In this document: positions 48,780 to 52,697 of the stretch, piece after piece
Layout of the letters: each line of letters begins with the position of its first letter
Position numbering within the stretch: position 1 is the stretch's first letter
NCBI GenBank assembly: GCA_947467345.1
Contig: CANIHD010000020.1
Location: 1 to 52,697 of the forward strand
DNA: 52,697 nucleotides
Origin: Alphaproteobacteria bacterium
GTDB lineage: Bacteria; Pseudomonadota; Alphaproteobacteria; Micropepsales; Micropepsaceae
Reading direction: 5' to 3'
The notes under the pieces: generated by a model
What the model saw: only the letters and a program-made list of their open reading frames with translations
The model's database searches: none
Told to the model about the DNA's origin: nothing
Program-made: the position numbers and the translations under genes

Positions 48780-50228
48780 CTAATTGCGGGCGGGCAGTTT
48801 GTTGTCGTCTGGCGCGAGATCGGAAAAGCGCGTGAAGCGTGCATCGAAAAATAGCTCCACCTTGTTGGTTGCGCCGTGGCGGTGTTTTTCGACCATGACC
48901 TCTGCGCGGTTGTGTACGCGGTCCAGCTTCTCAACCCATTTGGCGTATTCCGCGGTACCGGCCTCAGGCTCGCGCGACTTCAGATAATATTCTTCGCGAT
49001 AGACGAACATCACCACGTCGGCGTCCTGCTCGATCGAGCCGGATTCACGCAAGTCTGAGAGCACGGGGCGCTTGTCGTCGCGGCTGTCGACGCCGCGCGA
49101 GAGCTGCGACAGCGCCATGACCGGAACCGATAATTCCTTGGCCAGCGCCTTCAGGCCTTTAGTGACTTCGGAAATTTCCTGAACACGGTTCTCGGCGCGG
49201 CGCGATGGCTCCACCAATTGCAGATAGTCGATCACGATCATGCCGATATTCTTTTCGCGCTTCATGCGGCGCGAGCGCGCCACGATCTGCGCAATTGAAA
49301 TGCCGCCGGTGTCGTCGATGTAGAGCGGCAAATCGCCGAGCACCTGTGCCGTGCGCACGAAGCGGTCCCACTCGGTGTCTGTGAAACGACCGGTGCGGAT
49401 CTTGCGCATCTCCACCTCGGTCTGTTCCGACAAAATACGCGCGGAAAGCTGAGACGCCGCCATTTCCAGCGAGAACAGCAACACCGCCGCACCGCGCGGC
49501 GGCGAGACATTATCTTTCTTGTCCTGTTGGTAAAGCCGGGCCGCGTGGAACGCCATGTTGGTGGCGAGTGCTGTTTTCCCCATGCCAGGGCGGCCGGCGA
49601 CGATGAGAAGATCCGACGGATGCAAACCGCCCAGCAATGAATCGAGATCCGTAAATCCCGAAGCGACGCCAGAAATGGCGCCGCCACGCGACAAAGCCTG
49701 TTCCGCTTGGCGCACGGCTTCGGCCAAAGCCGTGTCGAAGGATTGCGGCCCTTCGCCCGAGCGGCCGCTTTCGCCCAGCCGATACAGCGCTTTCTCGGCT
49801 TCTTCGATCTGCGCCTGTGGCCCGACATCCACCGGCGCTTCGAACGCCGTGTTGACGATGTCTTCGCCGATATGAATGAGGTCGCGGCGCAGCGACAGCT
49901 CGCGCAAAATGCGTGCGTAGTCTTTCACGTTGGGAAGCGCGGGCGCCGCGTGCGCGAGGCTGACAAGATAGGCTTGCCCGCCCACTTCGGCCAAGCCGGC
50001 ATCCTGCTCCATCTGCGCTTTCAGCGTCAGCGGCGTAACCGCGTGTCCGCGCGCCCACATGCGCTCGATTGCTTCGTAAAGGCGCCGGTGCAACGGATCG
50101 TAAAAATGCACGGCCTTCAGAATTGTCGAAGCACGCTCTAGCGAATAATTGTCCACCAGGATCGCGCCGAGCAGCGCTTGCTCGACATCCACATCGTAGG
50201 GAAGCTGGCGAACAAGTTCCTGCTCCAT
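48780..50228 (-). CDS. dnaB: Replicative DNA helicase DnaB
   Basis: DnaB is the hexameric 5'-3' helicase that unwinds the fork and recruits primase. The 482-residue protein has the N-terminal helical domain (ALLGAILVDNYSLERASTIL), a linker and the RecA-fold motor domain with Walker A GRPGMGKTALATNMA, VLLFSLEMAASQLSARIL, Walker B IGMIVIDYLQLVEP, SQLSRGVDSRDDKRPVLSDL and DADVVMFVYREEYY. Length and motifs are normal with no intein. It is about 27 kb from dnaA and appears monocistronic. Confidence 0.97.
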   Translation of the reverse strand: MEQELVRQLPYDVDVEQALLGAILVDNYSLERASTILKAVHFYDPLHRRLYEAIERMWARGHAVTPLTLKAQMEQDAGLAEVGGQAYLVSLAHAAPALPNVKDYARILRELSLRRDLIHIGEDIVNTAFEAPVDVGPQAQIEEAEKALYRLGESGRSGEGPQSFDTALAEAVRQAEQALSRGGAISGVASGFTDLDSLLGGLHPSDLLIVAGRPGMGKTALATNMAFHAARLYQQDKKDNVSPPRGAAVLLFSLEMAASQLSARILSEQTEVEMRKIRTGRFTDTEWDRFVRTAQVLGDLPLYIDDTGGISIAQIVARSRRMKREKNIGMIVIDYLQLVEPSRRAENRVQEISEVTKGLKALAKELSVPVMALSQLSRGVDSRDDKRPVLSDLRESGSIEQDADVVMFVYREEYYLKSREPEAGTAEYAKWVEKLDRVHNRAEVMVEKHRHGATNKVELFFDARFTRFSDLAPDDNKLPARN

Positions 50229-50488
50229 CGTGCGCTCGGTACCTTGGTATGGCGGGGCCGAATCATCATGGTCAACGCGCGCGGCAGCGCAAGACTCATT
50301 AATGATAGTCCACAGCTAAGAGATCGTCGACGAAACCTTACGCAGTTGCGAACTAAGCCGCCTCGTTGGCGCGCCGATGCGCTCAAGCTCGGCGAAATGC
50401 GTCGTCCGTTTCGTTTCCTACATGTTGTCGCGTATCATCGGAAGCGTTTTGGTGCGCGCGATTTTCCGTAAGCGCGCGCGTCAGGCCT

Positions 50489-51499
50489 TTAATCGCAATT
50501 CAGGTAGCGCGAGGCCTGGCATTCCTTCGCGATGCGCTGCGCTTCGACAATTTGCTCCCGCGTCATTCGGGTCGACAACGAGTCGCGCACCTGAATGGCC
50601 GTCTTTGCATCGTCACCCGTTAAGGCGACCGATGCGGCGCTGAACCAGATGAGCGCCTTCGGATATGAAACCGGCGTGCCGATTCCTTCCAGATGAAACG
50701 CACCCAGATTGAACTGGGCCTTGGCGTGCATTTGCTTCGCCGACATCCGGACCCAGCGAATGGCTTCCTTGGGGTCTTTGGCGACGCCGTCACCGGTTGA
50801 ATAGAGAATGCCGAGATTCAGCTGCGCGTCGGGGTTGCCCTGATCGGCCGATTGAAGAAACCGCCGCACCGCCTCGCGGGCATTCTTGGGTACGCCCTGC
50901 CCCTGATGCAGCATCAAAGCGAGATTGAGCTGCGCTACCGCATTGCCGTGATCGGCCGCCTTTCGATACCAGGCGGCGGCTTCCGTCAGGTTGGGGGCCA
51001 CGCCCTTTCCGGCATCGAACATGGCGCCGAGATTGAGCTCGGCCAAAGCCACGTTCTTTGCTGCGGCTTGCCGATAGAACTGCATTGCCTTGGCGTAGTC
51101 TCGCGGCACGCCGAAGCCGTTCTCATAGAGAATGCCAAGCTCGGCCTGCGCGTATTCATTGCCTTTCGCCGCCGCCAAGCCATACCACTTCGCTGCCTCC
51201 GCCCGGTTCTGCGGGATCCCCAGACCATTATTATGAAGCTCCGCAAGATTGAGTTGGGCACTTACATCGCCCTGCTCCGCGAGCGGCCGGAGCAGCCGTG
51301 CAGCCGCCGCGTATTCGCCGCGGCGATAGGCGGCAAAACCATCGCCCGCGCTTGCGTTTGCCGCTGGTGCCGGCACCGCAGCGGCATTGGCGGCAAAACT
51401 GCTCGATGTTGGAAATGCCAGTACAAGCGCCAACACCGCCGCGTAAGCCGTTAGACCACGCGCGCAGCGCTTAAAATCCCGGTGATGAAAACTGACCAT
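50489..51499 (-). CDS. Exported Sel1-repeat (TPR-like) protein
   Basis: A 336-residue periplasmic or secreted scaffold protein. A signal peptide lies at about 15-37 (LTAYAAVLALVLAFPTSSSFAA). Residues from about 54 hold seven tandem Sel1-like repeats of 36 residues with the usual pattern A...LG.LY..G.GVP.D...A..WY..AA..G (for example AELGILYENGFGVPRDYAKA and LNLGILYSTGDGVAKDPKEA). A C-terminal helical tail ends with Cys-containing KECQASRYLNCD. Such proteins mediate protein-protein contacts in envelope signalling; the partner is unknown. Confidence 0.88.
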   Translation of the reverse strand: MVSFHHRDFKRCARGLTAYAAVLALVLAFPTSSSFAANAAAVPAPAANASAGDGFAAYRRGEYAAAARLLRPLAEQGDVSAQLNLAELHNNGLGIPQNRAEAAKWYGLAAAKGNEYAQAELGILYENGFGVPRDYAKAMQFYRQAAAKNVALAELNLGAMFDAGKGVAPNLTEAAAWYRKAADHGNAVAQLNLALMLHQGQGVPKNAREAVRRFLQSADQGNPDAQLNLGILYSTGDGVAKDPKEAIRWVRMSAKQMHAKAQFNLGAFHLEGIGTPVSYPKALIWFSAASVALTGDDAKTAIQVRDSLSTRMTREQIVEAQRIAKECQASRYLNCD

Positions 51500-51944
51500 G
51501 CGGCAAGCCTAACCGGCAGAAGGCTTGAGCCGCAACTTCGTCAAATGCCGTATGGCAATTCGGCAGTCGGGCTCGCCGAATTCAACCGTGTACGGACAAT
51601 AGCCATTAGAAATGATCGCCGCGCTACTTCCGCAGCTTTGGACTGGTGAGGGGCCAGATCGTCGAAGTCGCTTTCTCCGAACGGCTGGCCTCTGAGCCAG
51701 CCAATATGCGCGAAATTTCGTCGCAGCAGGCCCAGCTACCTCTTCCCCATGGTAAAGCGGCAAGAGCGTCCAGGGTTTAGAAAACCACAGTATTTACCTA
51801 GGTTTGCGCCTCAGCAAGATCGCGCGAAGCGCTGTCGTAACCGCCCGGCGGCCGGTAACCACGTTCCAAAATTAACCTTTTCATTCCGTTACTTCTCGAC
51901 AAATTTACTGCCGGGCACTCGGGCGCGCTTGGGGATTGATCCAC
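51500..51944. other. Gap between Sel1-repeat and glycosyltransferase genes
   Basis: I find nothing convincing in these 445 bases. Short open frames on both strands have no recognisable family or ribosome site. The right half is more AT-rich (51870-51910), which fits a promoter for the glycosyltransferase, but no clear boxes were found. Confidence 0.4.
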
Positions 51945-52548
51945 GTGGATAAGGCAGACGTCACGATCGTCGTGGTTCCCCGCGACAATTTCAGCAGCGC
52001 TCGTGAGTCGCTGGAAAGTATCTACGCCAACACCGACACACGGTTCTCGCTCCTTTATATTGACGGCGGATCACCGCGTGATATCGCGCAATATTTGAAA
52101 GATGCCGCGAAGAAGCGGCAATTCCGGATCATTCGGACGGAAGAATATCTGTCGCCAAATCACGCACGAAACATTGCCGTCCGGCATATCGACACGCGCT
52201 ACGTCGTGTTTGTCGACAATGACGTCATCGTCGCGCCAGGTTGGCTAGACGCCTTAGTGCAATGCGCTGAGCGGACCGGTGCCGCGAGCGTCTGCCCACT
52301 TACCTACGAGGAGCGGCAGCACAACAGGGAAATGCTTCACTATGCCGGCGGCGACGCGCGGATTGTCGTTGTCGAAGAGAACAGCCGTATCGAGCGGCAC
52401 ATGGTCTACGGCATCAACACGCGGACAATCGCGCCATCCGCCCATAAAACCGAATTACTGGAGTTCCATGCCTGCCTTGTGTGCGCCGACGCCTATCGCG
52501 CGGTCGGCGGCATGGATGAGAAACTATTGAGCAGTCGTGACAATTTTG
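51945..52548 (+). pseudogene. Family 2 glycosyltransferase, 3' end cut by insertion sequence
   Basis: About 200 residues of a GT-A fold glycosyltransferase remain. It opens DVTIVVVPRDNFSSARESLESI, has LLYIDGGSPRDIAQYLKD, SPNHARNIAVRHIDTRYVVFVDNDV with the metal-binding DND, PGWLDALV, and a late FHACLVCADAYRAVGGMDE acceptor-side motif. The frame is intact until the junction at 52548/52549, just where EH.D-type residues would follow SSRDNFE, and then runs twenty codons into the element. At least a third of a normal GT2 is probably missing. The GTG at 51945 is the likeliest start; a TTG three codons upstream is possible. Confidence 0.78.
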
Positions 52549-52697
52549 AGGCTCTTCGCGGGAAAAGGTGGACAAATTTAGCCGCCCCGCCACATAGAAC
52601 TTCATTATAATCAATCTGTTAATGCAGTTTTCAGCGGGTCGGAAACGTGTCACGTTTTCGGCATGGAAAAACCGTCTGGAAAGCAGCCGATCAAAAA
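52549..52697. mobile_element. Insertion sequence end, right copy (partial)
   Basis: These 149 bases repeat the left-end sequence in inverted orientation with one difference. The junction begins GGCTCTTCGCGGG, directly after glycosyltransferase coding sequence. A frame running inward (from ATG at 52662) reads MEKPSGKQPIKN and continues LRDA if joined to the 15 extra bases of the left copy, so it may be the start of an element gene. The window stops inside the element. Confidence 0.75.

Noticed and set aside
50229-50488. Plus-strand short frames upstream of dnaB (for example from 50377)
   Set aside because: They run into the antisense strand of the Sel1-repeat gene, lack ribosome sites and match no family I know.
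51509-51763. 84-codon minus-strand open frame
   Set aside because: Composition is Arg/Ser/Pro-rich as in shadow frames, no ribosome site, no recognisable motif.

Overview
The window is a chromosomal segment of a GC-rich alphaproteobacterium. The basis is the order mutM - enoyl-CoA hydratase - rpsT - (rhodanese) - dnaA - dnaN - recF - gyrB, plus ubiE/ubiB, coaBC-dut and dnaB. Protein style is closest to Rhizomicrobium/Micropepsaceae- or Rhizobiales-like bacteria, but I judge this by eye and claim no genus. No rRNA, tRNA, prophage or CRISPR array was seen.

Both window ends carry the same 149-bp sequence in inverted orientation (99% identical, one mismatch). Each copy cuts into a different gene and starts at the junction with GGCTCTTCGC, so both ends probably lie inside copies of one insertion sequence. 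Left end (1-1.8 kb): a TctC-like binding-protein pseudogene and an aldo/keto reductase with a 1-base frameshift. 2-5.6 kb, minus strand: polyphosphate kinase 2, two HSL-type esterases, a small unknown gene and a DUF924 protein. 5.6-9.2 kb, plus strand: coaBC-dut-rrf2-cysK, followed by a degenerate HNH-like gene. 9.2-10.5 kb: a VapBC relic, a palindromic repeat and a glycerophosphodiesterase. 10.5-14.6 kb: a candidate sRNA, a MATE exporter, ubiB and ubiE. 14.6-24.6 kb: the replication/repair core. 24.6-31.5 kb: a frameshifted subtilase autotransporter, pepN and an orphan sensor membrane protein.

31.6-40.7 kb is a polyamine neighbourhood: a gamma-glutamylputrescine synthetase-like enzyme, a lipoprotein, an orphan PotF-like binding protein, a translationally coupled operon of two PYROXD2/phytoene-desaturase-like flavoproteins plus a GcvT-like folate protein, and divergent speD and speE. 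The three-gene operon is the best candidate here for an undescribed pathway; an amine oxidation with one-carbon transfer to folate is my inference.

40.7-47.6 kb is a peroxide and iron module: ahpC-ahpD behind a clear promoter whose start is covered by an Irr-type inverted repeat, then a Fiu-like TonB-dependent receptor, a PiuC-type hydroxylase, TonB and a PepSY (PiuB-like) membrane protein. 47.9-52.5 kb holds an AEC transporter, dnaB, a Sel1-repeat protein and a glycosyltransferase cut by the right-hand IS end.

Intergenic repeats are unusually regular. Three separate gaps each hold exactly two copies of one hairpin family in inverted orientation (REPIN-like). A second hairpin family also occurs as an inverted pair, and a third palindrome lies in the VapBC relic.
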